This document shows positions 1-9,481 of a stretch of DNA of 64,000 bases, piece after piece. Each line of letters begins with the position of its first letter. Positions within the stretch are counted from its first letter, which is position 1. Location: contig NZ_MDEQ02000009.1 in assembly GCF_001883705.2 (NCBI RefSeq), positions 186,001 to 250,000 of the forward strand, given 5' to 3'. The translations under genes and the position numbers were made by a program. The DNA comes from Burkholderia catarinensis (GTDB lineage: Bacteria; Pseudomonadota; Gammaproteobacteria; Burkholderiales; Burkholderiaceae). The notes beneath the pieces are model-generated. The model was not told the origin of the DNA, did no database searches, and was given only the letters and a program-made list of their open reading frames with translations.

Positions 1-1
1 C

Positions 2-67
2 AAGCCCGCCGACCTGCCCGCGTTCAACGGCGCGCTGGTCGATCGCCTCGCGGCGCGGGGAGCTTGA
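2..67 (+). CDS. C-terminal end of an unidentified protein (partial)
   Basis: The open frame entering from the left edge ends at a TGA at 65-67, four bases before the next ATG. The 21 visible residues (ending LVDRLAARGA) are too few to identify a family. The tight spacing suggests co-transcription with the DUF1488 gene that follows. Confidence 0.5.
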   Translation, partial: KPADLPAFNGALVDRLAARGA

Positions 68-71
68 GACG

Positions 72-398
72 ATGCCGACCGATTCCGCCCGCCGCGTGAC
101 GCTGACCGACGCGCCGCCCGTGTTCGATGGCGCGGCGCTGCAGTTGTGCTTCGTCGTCGACGTCGATGGCGCCCCGCAAACCTGCGCGATCACCGTCGAA
201 GCGCTGGAGGATCATTTCGGCGCGCCGTCCGCGCTGGAGGCCGATCTGCGCGCTGCGTTCGAACGCGGCCGCGCGCGCATCGAGGCCGCGTGCGCGGAAG
301 TGCTGGCCGACCGCCACGGCGACGTGGTGCTGCACAGCGGCTATTTCCGCGCGCCGGCAGGCAGCGCGAAGGCCGGCCTGTTCCGGCCGCGGTCCTGA
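72..398 (+). CDS. DUF1488 family protein
   Basis: A 108-residue cytoplasmic protein. The segment around residues 28-60 (a D-V-D-G turn, then C-A-I-T-V-E-A-L-E-D-H-F-G) matches the DUF1488 pattern, in which a short beta-rich start leads into a helix with E-A-L-x-D-x-F. The rest is helical and ends in a basic tail. Function is unknown for this family. The ATG lies four bases after the stop of the preceding partial gene, so the two are probably one transcript. Confidence 0.7.
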   Translation: MPTDSARRVTLTDAPPVFDGAALQLCFVVDVDGAPQTCAITVEALEDHFGAPSALEADLRAAFERGRARIEAACAEVLADRHGDVVLHSGYFRAPAGSAKAGLFRPRS

Positions 399-640
399 CC
401 CGATTGCCGTCCCCGACGTTCTTCCGCTTTGCGCGTCCGGCATTACATGTCGTTGAAAACTTTGCAGCGGCTCGCAGGTGCCGCGTAGTGCCACATCGCG
501 CCGCGCGCCGACGGCGCTCGTGCGAAGCCGATTGGCATGGTCCCTGCGTGCTTGTTCTGTGGCCGGCGTGTGAATTGCGCCGCATGCCGGTGCGATGCCG
601 TTGTCGCATCGCGCGCAGCCGACCACAGGGGGAAACGAAC

Positions 641-898
641 ATGCTGACCGCCCATGAATTTGCCACGCTGTTCCTGGTGCACCGCGCACCGGAACAGCTC
701 CAGATCGACCGCGAGGACGTTATCGCGCTGGTCGAACAACACCTGATCGTGATGCAGCGCGACGACGCGTCGGGCGAGTATCGCCCCGTGTTGACGGCCG
801 ACGGGCTGTCGGTCCTGCGGTGCATGCAGCGGCACGGCGCGACCGACTTGAACGACTTGACCGACTTGAACAACGCGATCGATGTGACCGACGCGTAA
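641..898 (+). CDS. small hypothetical protein with T-D-L-N repeat tail
   Basis: An 85-residue protein starting MLTAHEFATLF. The ATG is preceded by a purine-rich site (agggggaaacgaac), a good ribosome-binding site. The first ~65 residues look like a small winged-helix-like alpha/beta domain (hydrophobic pattern with DREDVIALVEQHLI). The C-terminus is a short acidic repeat, TDLNDLTDLNN, encoded by near-identical gaccgacttgaac units. No family recognised. A longer in-frame extension upstream is rejected because it lacks Burkholderia-like codon bias. Confidence 0.6.
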   Translation: MLTAHEFATLFLVHRAPEQLQIDREDVIALVEQHLIVMQRDDASGEYRPVLTADGLSVLRCMQRHGATDLNDLTDLNNAIDVTDA

Positions 899-920
899 TG
901 CGCCGTGGCGCGCGCGGTGC

Positions 921-2171
921 TCACCTTGCGATCGCGACGGACGTGTTGACCTGCACGACGGGCGTCTGGTCGTCGAACGGCGGCGCGTACAGGAAGCGAT
1001 CGATCACGCCGGTCTCGAACAGCAGGCAGACCGTCGAGCCGCCGAACTGGAAATAGCCGATCTCGTCGCCCTTGTCGACACGCTGGCCCGGCACCACCTC
1101 GACCACGCACGACGATACGTCGCCCATCCCGACGAACACGGCCGCCACCGTGCCGATGCCGGGATCGTCGCAGGCGATCGCGACCACCGCGCGCGCGGCG
1201 ACGGCCGTCATGTAGCCCTGCGAGTCGTTGAGCCCGGCCGGGTCCGCGCCTTCGGCGTCGGCGACCGAGTAGTAGGTGCCGTCGACCCGGTACGCGTGCG
1301 TGACGACGCCGCGCACCGGCGCATGCCAGCGATGGTAGTTGTACGCGCTGAGATAGGCCTGGTAGACGTCGCCGCCGACGAAGCGCTCGGCGAGCGGCAA
1401 CCACGCGGGCGTGAAGATCTCGCGCAGCGAATACGGCTGCGCCTTGATCCAGAACGTGTCGCGCAGCTTCACGTTCGATTCTGTGTGATATGGCGCGGCC
1501 TCGCACGCGCTGACGACCACGTGCGGATCGTCGGGCGACGCGACGGGCCGCGCGCCGTCGCGAAAGCGCCGCGTGAAGAAGTCGTTCCACGAATCGAAAC
1601 CCCAGTACGGCTGGTCGTCGCGATACCGGAACTGCGACAGGCCGAGGCGCTTGCATGCCGCGTCGCAGAACCAGCCGTCGGGCGCCGCCGTGTCGAGATG
1701 CGCGCGCGAATGCGGGCCGCCGAGAAAGTCGCACCATACGTTCAGCACCTGCTTCAGTTGCGCGTTCACGGCCGGGTCGCGAAACACCGCATGGCCGGAC
1801 GGCATGCACATCGGCCAGTCGAGGAACGCGTTCAGCGGGCACACGATCAGGCTCGCTTCACTGAACGGCGGCGTGTAGGTCATCAGGCGGTCGATCACGG
1901 TCATCAGTTCGCCGGTCGACGCGTAGCCGAGCCGGTATCCCGATGCGAGCGCTTCGTCGATCGCGAGGGTCAGGCCCATGCGCAGTACCGGGTTGTCGTC
2001 GAACAGCCGCGCGAGTTCCTGCACGGCCGGCGTGCGCAGCCGCGCGCCGGCATGCGCGCGCGCTTCGTTCGCGATTTTTTCGCGGAACGCGGCCATGTGC
2101 GTTTCCTCGCGGGCCATCCATTCGCCGAGCCGGTGGCGCGCGGCGGGCGGCGTGTTGAGGTCGGTCGGCAT
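921..2171 (-). CDS. phosphatidylserine decarboxylase family protein
   Basis: A 416-residue protein of the two-part type: an N-terminal PSD-associated domain (about residues 1-150) and a C-terminal phosphatidylserine decarboxylase domain. The C-terminal half shows Y-N-Y-H-R-W-H-A-P-V and, near residue 385, Y-F-Q-F-G-G-S-T-V. The Gly-Ser pair is the expected self-cleavage site that generates the pyruvoyl group, in the GGST variant rather than the LGST of the E. coli enzyme. The likely reaction is decarboxylation of phosphatidylserine or a related amino acid; the natural substrate of this soluble-looking subgroup is not clear. It is monocistronic and faces away from the downstream plus-strand small ORF. 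Confidence 0.85.
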   Translation of the reverse strand: MPTDLNTPPAARHRLGEWMAREETHMAAFREKIANEARAHAGARLRTPAVQELARLFDDNPVLRMGLTLAIDEALASGYRLGYASTGELMTVIDRLMTYTPPFSEASLIVCPLNAFLDWPMCMPSGHAVFRDPAVNAQLKQVLNVWCDFLGGPHSRAHLDTAAPDGWFCDAACKRLGLSQFRYRDDQPYWGFDSWNDFFTRRFRDGARPVASPDDPHVVVSACEAAPYHTESNVKLRDTFWIKAQPYSLREIFTPAWLPLAERFVGGDVYQAYLSAYNYHRWHAPVRGVVTHAYRVDGTYYSVADAEGADPAGLNDSQGYMTAVAARAVVAIACDDPGIGTVAAVFVGMGDVSSCVVEVVPGQRVDKGDEIGYFQFGGSTVCLLFETGVIDRFLYAPPFDDQTPVVQVNTSVAIAR

Positions 2172-2285
2172 CGTTGCCTCCGGGCGCGGACAGGGTACGA
2201 ATGCGCAGCAATATGCTTGCCCGGCGGCGGTATCGAAATTGCTGCCGTGGTTCGAGTGCTTGTTTCAACGGCACGGGAGACGAAG

Positions 2286-2525
2286 ATGAACGCGGTTTCG
2301 AATGCGCGGCAGAAAAAGGATGCGGGCCCGGGCGACGAGCGTCGCGGCGGCGCGCAGCGCACGGTGGCGCCGGCGCGGACACGGGTGCGGGCGACGTCGC
2401 GCGATACGCGGCGGTCGAAGCATCAGGGTACGAGCGGGCCCGTGGCCACCGGCGATGACGGCAAGACGGGCAAGCCGCTGTGGGAGGATGACGGCGGGCC
2501 GTTGCCGCCGGAAGAGTGGTCGTGA
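2286..2525 (+). CDS. small charged hypothetical protein
   Basis: A 79-residue, probably disordered protein: a strongly basic first two-thirds rich in Arg, Ala and Thr, then an acidic Trp-containing end (WEDDGGPLPPEEW). The ATG follows cgggagacgaag, a usable ribosome-binding site. No family recognised. It is divergent from the PSD-like gene and convergent with the end of treY. Confidence 0.5.
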   Translation: MNAVSNARQKKDAGPGDERRGGAQRTVAPARTRVRATSRDTRRSKHQGTSGPVATGDDGKTGKPLWEDDGGPLPPEEWS

Positions 2526-2614
2526 CGTCGGGGAGTCGTATCCGCGCCTGCGCAAAAGGCGCAAAAGGGATTGCGGCGCGGGACCTGCCGGACGCGGCCG
2601 AATCGGCATCGCCC

Positions 2615-5374
2615 TCAGGCACGCGCCGCGACGAGCACCGCAACCGGCGACGCGGCCAGGCAGCGATCGAGCGTCAGCACGCCCTCCGGCGCATCGATTC
2701 CGTCGCGCGCATTTAACCAGTCCGCCCACGGCCCTTCGGCACCGCGCGGCAGCACGACCGCCGTATCGCCCCATAGCGCGGGCTCCACACGCGGCAACCC
2801 GGGCGTTTCGCCGAGCAGCCGGCACGCGAGCCGCGTCGCAACGACCACCACGGTGGCCGCATCGTCGCGCCGCGCGAACGCAACCGCATGACGCCCGAGC
2901 CCGCCGCGCACCCGCAGCGGGACATACGCGCCATCCGCAAACGTCGCGGGCCAGCGCGCGCGCAACGCGAGCATCCGCTCGACCAATGCCCGCTTCACCC
3001 GCGCATCGGGCCACGCCGGCAGGTACGACGCTACCGCCCCGTCGACCCGTTCGGCCGCCAGCGCCGCGAACGGCACGTCGCGCCGGTTGTCCGGATCGAC
3101 GAGCGAGTGATCCCATGACTCGGATCCTTGATAGAGATCGGGCACGCCGGGCGACGCCATCCGCAGTACGGTCTGCGCGAGGCTGTTGACGACGCCGGCC
3201 GGTGCGATCCGTGCGACGAACGCATGCAGCCGGTGTGCGAAGTCGCCGGCGCCGCGCGGCGTCAGGATCGCGCGGACGAACGCTTCGCAATCGCGCTCGT
3301 AGCCCGCATTGGGCGCCTGCCAGTCCGTATGCAGCTTCGCTTCGCGCAGCGCCTTCGTCTGCCACTGCGCCACGCGCCCGGCGAGCGCGTCGAGCCCCGC
3401 CGCATCGTCGGGTTCGAGTGCCGGCGGCCAGCAGCCGACGAGCGTCTGGTACAGCATCGCCTCGGCGGCCGGCCCCGGCGCCCACACGAGGTCGCGCTGC
3501 GCGCCGCCGCGATGCGGCCGGTTGAGCACGGACCAGTCGAGCGACACAGCGCGCCACGCGTCGGGCATCTCGCTGAGCACGGCCAGCCGCGCACGCGCAT
3601 CCTCGCCGCGCTTGTGGTCGTGCGTGGCGGTGGCGACGAGCCCGTGCGGCACGGTGCGCGCGCGGCGCCGGTTGCGCGCATGGAACGCGCCGCGCGACAG
3701 GCTGAAGTCGCCCGCGTCGGCGCCGACCTCGTTGCGCGACAGCAGCCGGCCGTAGCGATAGTGGGCCGTATCCTCGACGCCCTTCGCGGCCAGCGGCGCG
3801 GTGAGCTGCGCGAACGCGACACGCGCCGCCTGCAGCGCGGCGGCGTCCGCGCGCGGCACGCGCACGACCGGCAACCCGAGCCACGCGGCGACATGGTCGA
3901 GCGCGAACCGGTCGGCCGGATCGACGGCCGCGCCCGCGCGTTCGTACGCCTGCGCGAGCACGCGGCGGTCGGCGTCGGCGGGTTCGTCGTCCCGCGCCGG
4001 ATACATCCGGTACACGGGCAGCTGCACCGCGAGTTCGGCGAGCACGCGCCGGATCGCGACCAGGCTCACGTCGCGCGTCGCGGGCGCGGTACGCGCAATG
4101 CCGTGCAATGCCCGCGCGGCGCGCGCATGCTCGACGGCGAGCTGGCGCATCAGCACGCGCCGCTTGGCGTCGAGCGCCTCCTGCGCGAACGTTCGCGATG
4201 ATCCCGACACCGACGCCCAGTGCGCGGCCAGCGGCGCGGCGCCGGCCGGATCGTGCAGCAGCGCGCCGACGTCGTTCATGAAGTCGTAGCCGGTCGTGCC
4301 GTCGACGGGCCAGTCGGCGCACAGCGCCTCGCCGGGCGCGAGGATCTTCTCGACGACGACGTACGGCCGCGCGTCGCGCTGCGCGGCGAGTCGCTCATGC
4401 AGCCGCCGGCAATACGCGCGCGGATCGGCGAGGCCGTCGACGTGATCGACGCGCACGCCGTCGACGAGCCCGGCCGCGTGCAGCCGCAGCGGCAGCGCAT
4501 GAACGGCGTCGAACACCGCATCGTCGTCGACGCGGATGGCCGCGAGCGTCGCGATGTCGAAGAAGCGCCGCCAGTTCAGTTCGTCGGCGGCCGTGCGCCA
4601 CCATGCGAGCCGATAGTGCTGGCGTTCGAGCAGCCGGTGCAGGCAGGCGCGCGAGCGTGCGCGGCGCGGATCGGCGCCGCGCAGCACCGCGTCGAGCGCA
4701 TGCGGGCCCTGCGCGGCCGCGTGATCGCGCAACGCCGCATGCGCGGCGGCTAGCCGCGCGCCGTCGCGTACCGGCGCGGCGTCGAAGCGTTCGGCGAGCG
4801 CATTCAGGTCCGCGCGGTTCGCGACGCGCAGGATCTCCGCGTAGGTGGCGGCGGCCACCGGCAGCCGCCACCCGGGGCACGACACGAAGAAGCGGCCGGT
4901 GGCCGGATCGGCGCCGAGCGTGATGTCGCCGGCCGCGAGCGCATCGCCGTACGGCGCGCCGAGGCAGGGCAGCAGCACCTTGCCGTCGAGCGCCGTGTCG
5001 GGCGGATGCCAGTCGATGTCGAAATGGCGCGCGTACGGGCTCGCGGGCCCCCATTCGAGCACGTCGTTCCACCAGGCGTTCGACGATCCGCCGACGCCCA
5101 TGTGATTCGGCACGATGTCGACGATCACGCCGATCCCGCGCGCGCGCAGCGCGTCGGCGAGCCGCACGAAACCGGCTTCGCCGCCCAGTTCCGGATTGAG
5201 CGCGCCGTAGTCGACCGTGTCGTAGCCGTGCAGCGAACCGGGCTCGGCCGTCGAGACCGGCGACAGGTACAGGTGGCTCACGCCGAGCCGCGCGAAGTAG
5301 TCGGCGTGCGCGGCTGCGTCGTCGAACGTGAAGCCCGCATGCAGCTGCAGCCGCAGCGTCGCGCGCGGGGTCAT
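2615..5374 (-). CDS. treY: malto-oligosyltrehalose synthase
   Basis: A 919-residue GH13 enzyme that isomerises the reducing-end alpha-1,4 bond of maltodextrins to the alpha,alpha-1,1 bond of trehalose. Family marks: an N-terminal F-T-F-D-D-A-A region followed by H-L-Y-L-S-P, N-H-M-G (residues ~90), V-R-V-D-H-V-D-G-L (nucleophile Asp), V-V-V-E-K-I-L (acid/base Glu) and A-T-H-D-H-K-R-G-E-D (third acid). The ATG shares its first base with the malQ stop (ATGA), and an upstream gagg sits at usable distance. It is the last gene of the operon. TreZ, two genes upstream, cleaves its product. Confidence 0.95.
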   Translation of the reverse strand: MTPRATLRLQLHAGFTFDDAAAHADYFARLGVSHLYLSPVSTAEPGSLHGYDTVDYGALNPELGGEAGFVRLADALRARGIGVIVDIVPNHMGVGGSSNAWWNDVLEWGPASPYARHFDIDWHPPDTALDGKVLLPCLGAPYGDALAAGDITLGADPATGRFFVSCPGWRLPVAAATYAEILRVANRADLNALAERFDAAPVRDGARLAAAHAALRDHAAAQGPHALDAVLRGADPRRARSRACLHRLLERQHYRLAWWRTAADELNWRRFFDIATLAAIRVDDDAVFDAVHALPLRLHAAGLVDGVRVDHVDGLADPRAYCRRLHERLAAQRDARPYVVVEKILAPGEALCADWPVDGTTGYDFMNDVGALLHDPAGAAPLAAHWASVSGSSRTFAQEALDAKRRVLMRQLAVEHARAARALHGIARTAPATRDVSLVAIRRVLAELAVQLPVYRMYPARDDEPADADRRVLAQAYERAGAAVDPADRFALDHVAAWLGLPVVRVPRADAAALQAARVAFAQLTAPLAAKGVEDTAHYRYGRLLSRNEVGADAGDFSLSRGAFHARNRRRARTVPHGLVATATHDHKRGEDARARLAVLSEMPDAWRAVSLDWSVLNRPHRGGAQRDLVWAPGPAAEAMLYQTLVGCWPPALEPDDAAGLDALAGRVAQWQTKALREAKLHTDWQAPNAGYERDCEAFVRAILTPRGAGDFAHRLHAFVARIAPAGVVNSLAQTVLRMASPGVPDLYQGSESWDHSLVDPDNRRDVPFAALAAERVDGAVASYLPAWPDARVKRALVERMLALRARWPATFADGAYVPLRVRGGLGRHAVAFARRDDAATVVVVATRLACRLLGETPGLPRVEPALWGDTAVVLPRGAEGPWADWLNARDGIDAPEGVLTLDRCLAASPVAVLVAARA

Positions 5375-7596
5375 GTGCCGCGCCCTCGCGAGCGGCGCGC
5401 TTGCACGATTGCCGCGATGCGTTCGCGCGCGTCGGCGTCGAACAGCGTGTCGATCGCACGCGGCAGGCGTTGCCGCCAGTTCGGATGGCCGCACGGCGGC
5501 CCGGGCAGGTTCGGCTGCGCGTCCAGCGCGAGCAGATCCTCGAGCGGCACGATCGCGAGCGGCGACGGGCTGCGCGCGACGTACGCGAGGATCGCGCTCA
5601 CCGGCGGCGCGTCGGCGGGCGGGGCGGCGTCGCCGGCCGGTGCGCAGCCGGCGCGCTGCAACGCGCGCCACAGCGCCGCGCGTTCGGCGGCGCGTTGCGC
5701 GTGCGGGGCGACGAGGCCGGGATGAGCGGCGGGCGGGAGCGCGCCGCCGTCTGCTTCCGCGCGCGGCGCGGCGTCATGCGCGGCGGCCGTGCGTTGCACG
5801 CTTTCGTCGGAATCGTGCGCGCTCGCATCGTCCGGCACGGCGCCGGCCGCATCGTGCGCGCCCGTGCCGGTTTGCTGCCTGGCGGCGTTGGCCTCGGCCT
5901 CCGCCGCGACCTGCCGCCACCCCAGGTCGACCCCGCGCCACCAGCCGGCCACGGTCGGCAAATCGTGCGTCGACGTCGTCGCGATCGCATCGCGATCCCA
6001 TGCGGACGGCGGCCGGAACGCGCCGTCCGCATCGCGCTCGAACCACAGCACGCGCATGCCCGCGACGCCCTGCGCACCGAGCCGTTCGCGAAAACCCGCC
6101 GGCACGGTGCCGAGATCCTCGCCGATCGCGATCGCGCGATGGCGCGCCGCTTCGAGCGCGACGAGCCGCACGAGGTCGTCGACCGGATAGCGCAGGTACG
6201 CGCCGTCGCGCGGCGAGCCGCCGTCCGGCACGATCCACATTCGCGCGAAGCCGAGCACGTGATCGATGCGGATGCCGCCCGCATGCGCGAACGCCGCGCG
6301 CAACAACTCGATGAACGGGATGAAGCGGTCCGCGCGCAGCGCGGCGGGCGTCCATGTCGTCACGCCCCACGCCTGGCCGGCCGCGTTGAACAGGTCGGGC
6401 GGCGCGCCGACCGACAGGCGCTGCAGCAGCGTCGTGCCGTGCGCCCACGCGTCGCTGCCCGCGCGATCGGAGCCGACCGCGAGATCGGCGATCAGCCCGG
6501 TCGCCATGCCCGCGCCGCGCGCCGCGTGCTGCGCATCGCCGAGTGCGCGCGTCGCGCACCACTGCAGGAACGTGTGGAACGCGATGGCGTCGGCGTGCGC
6601 ATGCGCGAACGCATCGACCTCGGCCGATCCCGGCATGCGCCACGGCGCCGGCCACTGCCGCCAGTCCGCGCCGATCCCGTGCTCGATGCAGAACGCCTGC
6701 AGTGCGTCGAAGCGCGCATGCACGTCGAGCGCCGCGCCGCCCGCCGCGCGAAACCGCTGGAACGCGTCGTGCGACGGCGCGTCGCCGGCGCGCCATGCAT
6801 CGAAGCACGCGCGCAGGCGGCGCAGCTTCATCGGCAGCACGTGCGGCCAGTCGATCAGCGGCGCGTCGGGCACGGCACCGGGTGCGTCGCGCGCGGCATC
6901 GGCGCCCGGCACCGCGTCGCAGTCGAGATACGCGACGTTGTGCCAGCGCCGCGACGACGGCGAATACGGGCTGTCGTGCGCGGGCAGCGCCGGATAACCG
7001 GCGTGCGTCGGGCTGATCGCCACTGCCTGCGCGCCATGCCGTGCCGCATGCGCGGCCAGCCGCGCGAGCGCGGTGTAGTCGCCCGCGCCGTCGTCGCCGG
7101 TGCGGCGCAGGCTGTAGAGCTGGGCCGCGATGCCCCAGCGGTTGCCCGCGTCTTGGGCCCGCGCGAATGCGTCGAACGGGCGCGCCCGCGGCGGCGCGAT
7201 CGCGAGCCCGATGCGCTGCTCGCCGAGGTCGAGCGCGTGATAGCCGGGCATTGCGAGCGGCGGCAGCGTGCCCTGCGCGCTCACGCGTCCGTCGACATGT
7301 CCGCCGGTCTCGAGCGAGATCCGGAAGCGCGCGCCCGGCGGCGCGACCGTCGCGGGCAGCGTCAGCGGCAGGCCGGCGTCGCCGGTGACGATGCGCGGCG
7401 GCGCCGTGTTCGCCTCGGCGAGCGCCGCCGCGCTGTCGACGCGCTGGAGCGCCGTGCCGCACGGCCAGCCGAGCGCGTCGACGAGCGCGACGAGCGCGTC
7501 GTCGTCCACCCGCCGCGCGAGCCCGCCCGCATCGGTCCAGTCGGCTTCCAGGCCGGCCGCATGAGCGAGTGCCGCGATCGATACGTCGGTCGTCAT
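5371..7596 (-). CDS. malQ: 4-alpha-glucanotransferase (amylomaltase)
   Basis: A 741-residue GH77 enzyme that transfers maltodextrin segments between chains. Catalytic marks are R-I-D-H-V-L-G-F (Asp ~444), A-I-G-E-D-L-G-T (Glu ~492) and S-T-H-D-L-P-T (Asp ~543). The first ~200 residues form the N-terminal beta extension seen in long bacterial MalQ. After the third catalytic motif there is a low-complexity Ala/Asp/Glu-rich insert (roughly residues 565-630) before conserved folding resumes. It overlaps treZ and treY by ATGA at both ends, which implies translational coupling. It probably rearranges the short chains left by GlgX, TreZ and GlgE. Confidence 0.95.
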   Translation of the reverse strand: MTTDVSIAALAHAAGLEADWTDAGGLARRVDDDALVALVDALGWPCGTALQRVDSAAALAEANTAPPRIVTGDAGLPLTLPATVAPPGARFRISLETGGHVDGRVSAQGTLPPLAMPGYHALDLGEQRIGLAIAPPRARPFDAFARAQDAGNRWGIAAQLYSLRRTGDDGAGDYTALARLAAHAARHGAQAVAISPTHAGYPALPAHDSPYSPSSRRWHNVAYLDCDAVPGADAARDAPGAVPDAPLIDWPHVLPMKLRRLRACFDAWRAGDAPSHDAFQRFRAAGGAALDVHARFDALQAFCIEHGIGADWRQWPAPWRMPGSAEVDAFAHAHADAIAFHTFLQWCATRALGDAQHAARGAGMATGLIADLAVGSDRAGSDAWAHGTTLLQRLSVGAPPDLFNAAGQAWGVTTWTPAALRADRFIPFIELLRAAFAHAGGIRIDHVLGFARMWIVPDGGSPRDGAYLRYPVDDLVRLVALEAARHRAIAIGEDLGTVPAGFRERLGAQGVAGMRVLWFERDADGAFRPPSAWDRDAIATTSTHDLPTVAGWWRGVDLGWRQVAAEAEANAARQQTGTGAHDAAGAVPDDASAHDSDESVQRTAAAHDAAPRAEADGGALPPAAHPGLVAPHAQRAAERAALWRALQRAGCAPAGDAAPPADAPPVSAILAYVARSPSPLAIVPLEDLLALDAQPNLPGPPCGHPNWRQRLPRAIDTLFDADARERIAAIVQARRSRGRGT

Positions 7597-9473
7597 GATC
7601 GGCTTTGCCCGTTCGCGCGGTGCTGCCGCGCATCCTGGTTGACCGCGCCGTCGCGCCACACGATGCATGCGCGGGGCGGCAGGCGCAGGTCGGACAACCG
7701 GTCGCGTGCGCGCGGCGGCGTCTCGAACACGATCTTGCCGATCGGCAGCGCGGGCAGCGCCGCGTCGTGCGAGCCGAGGTTCAGCGCGATCGTCAGCGTG
7801 CTGCCGTCGCCAAGCCGCCAGCGCGCGACGAGCGCCTGCGGCTCGCCGTCGGCGGCGAGCAGGTCGACGCCGAGCGCGTGCACGCCCGGCAGGTGCGGCG
7901 TCACGAGCGCCGCGCGGACGGTCAGCGCGCTGCGGTAGAAGCGCCGCCAAGCGGCGACGTCGGGCAAGGAGTCGTCGGCCGGGTGGCTCGACGACGAGCG
8001 CACGAACGTCGCGATGTCGTTCGGATCGGGAATCGCGTCGCGATGCGCGGCATCGGCGAACGCGGGAAACGCGGCGAATTCGCGGCGCCGGCCTTCGCGC
8101 ACCGCGTCGGCGAGTACGCCGCGATAGTCGGTGAAGAACTGGAACGGCTGCGTGCTGCCGTCTTCCTCGCCCATGAACAGCAGCGGGATCGACGGCGCGA
8201 GCAGCATCAGCGCGGTGACCGCGCGCACCGCGTCGTCGTTCGCGAGCGCGCGCAGCCGTTCGCCGAACGCGCGGTTGCCGATCTGGTCGTGGTTCTGCAG
8301 GAATGCGACGAACGCGGTGGGCGGCAGGTGTGCGCTCGGCTCGCCGCGCGCGGCGCCGTCGTGCAGCGGCGACGGTTCGCCCTGGTACGCGAAGCCTTCG
8401 CCGAGCGTGCGCGCGAAATGGCGCAGCGGCGCATCGGCGTACGCGCGGTAGTAGCCGTTGCGCTCGCCGGTCAGCAGCACGTGCGCGCTGTTGTGGAAAT
8501 CGTCGTTCCACTGCGCGTCGAAGCCGCCGGGGCCGAGCAGGCTGGCCGCATTGCGCTCGTTCTCGAGCACGAGGTGCACATGGCGCGTGTCGCCCGCATA
8601 GGCGCGCACGCGGCGCGCGAGTTCGCGCAACCACGCGTCGTCGTCGATCGCGTGCGCGGCGTCGATACGCAACCCGTCGAAACAGAATTCGTCGAGCCAG
8701 TACAGCGCGTTGTCGATGAAGAACGCGCTCGTCTGTTCGCGCGAGAAGTCGATCGCGGGCCCCCACGCGGTCTGCCGGTCCGTGCGGAAGAACGCGGGCG
8801 CGTAGCGCGGCAGCAGATTGCCTTCGGGGCCGAAGTGGTTGTAGACGACGTCGAGGAACACCTGCAGCCCGAGCCCGTGAGCGGCATCGACGAGCGCTTT
8901 CAGTTCGTCGGGCCGCCCGTACGCCGCGTCGGGCGCGAACGGCAGCACGCCGTCGTAGCCCCAGTTGCGCGCGCCGGGGAACGCGTTGACGGGCATCAGC
9001 TCGAGCGCGGTCACGCCGAGCGCGGCGATCGCCGGCAGTCGCCGCTCGACGGCCGCGTAGCCGCCGCAGGCGCCGACGTGCAATTCGTACAGCACGGTCT
9101 CGTGCCACGGGCGGCCGCGCCACGCATCGTGGCGCCAGCGATACGCGGCCGGATCGACGACCTGGCTCGGGCCGTGCACGTCGCCCGGCTGGAAGCGCGA
9201 CGCGGGATCGGGCACCACGAGATCGCCGTCGAGCCGGTAGCGATACCGCGCGCCGGGGCCGCACGGCGCGACCGCCTCGAACCAGCCGTCGCCGGCAGGT
9301 GTCATCGCGATCGCGTGCACGCCTGCGTCCTCGAGTTCGACGGCCGCCGTGCGGCTCGCGGGCGCCCATAGCCGGAAGCGCGTGCGATCGGCGTCGATGC
9401 AGGTCGCGCCGAACGACGCTGCGTAGGCGTGCGTAGGTGGCGGACGGGACGGACGGGCGGAACGGGATGTCAT
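7593..9473 (-). CDS. treZ: malto-oligosyltrehalose trehalohydrolase
   Basis: A 626-residue GH13 enzyme that releases trehalose from maltooligosyl-trehalose. An N-terminal early-set beta domain (F-R-L-W-A-P near residue 35) precedes a barrel with V-Y-N-H-F-G-P-E-G-N, L-R-I-D-A-A-H-A-I (nucleophile Asp ~271), a V-L-E-N-E acid/base and L-Q-N-H-D-Q-I-G-N. The start MTSRSARP lies eight bases after the glgX stop. Its own stop overlaps the malQ start. Together with TreY it is the glucan-to-trehalose arm of the operon. Confidence 0.95.
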   Translation of the reverse strand: MTSRSARPSRPPPTHAYAASFGATCIDADRTRFRLWAPASRTAAVELEDAGVHAIAMTPAGDGWFEAVAPCGPGARYRYRLDGDLVVPDPASRFQPGDVHGPSQVVDPAAYRWRHDAWRGRPWHETVLYELHVGACGGYAAVERRLPAIAALGVTALELMPVNAFPGARNWGYDGVLPFAPDAAYGRPDELKALVDAAHGLGLQVFLDVVYNHFGPEGNLLPRYAPAFFRTDRQTAWGPAIDFSREQTSAFFIDNALYWLDEFCFDGLRIDAAHAIDDDAWLRELARRVRAYAGDTRHVHLVLENERNAASLLGPGGFDAQWNDDFHNSAHVLLTGERNGYYRAYADAPLRHFARTLGEGFAYQGEPSPLHDGAARGEPSAHLPPTAFVAFLQNHDQIGNRAFGERLRALANDDAVRAVTALMLLAPSIPLLFMGEEDGSTQPFQFFTDYRGVLADAVREGRRREFAAFPAFADAAHRDAIPDPNDIATFVRSSSSHPADDSLPDVAAWRRFYRSALTVRAALVTPHLPGVHALGVDLLAADGEPQALVARWRLGDGSTLTIALNLGSHDAALPALPIGKIVFETPPRARDRLSDLRLPPRACIVWRDGAVNQDARQHRANGQSRS

Positions 9474-9481
9474 GGCGGTCC

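Noticed and set aside
190..1842. Long minus-strand open frame over the DUF1488 and PSD-like genes
   Set aside because: Arg/Ala-rich antisense frame typical of high-GC DNA; it contradicts well-supported genes.
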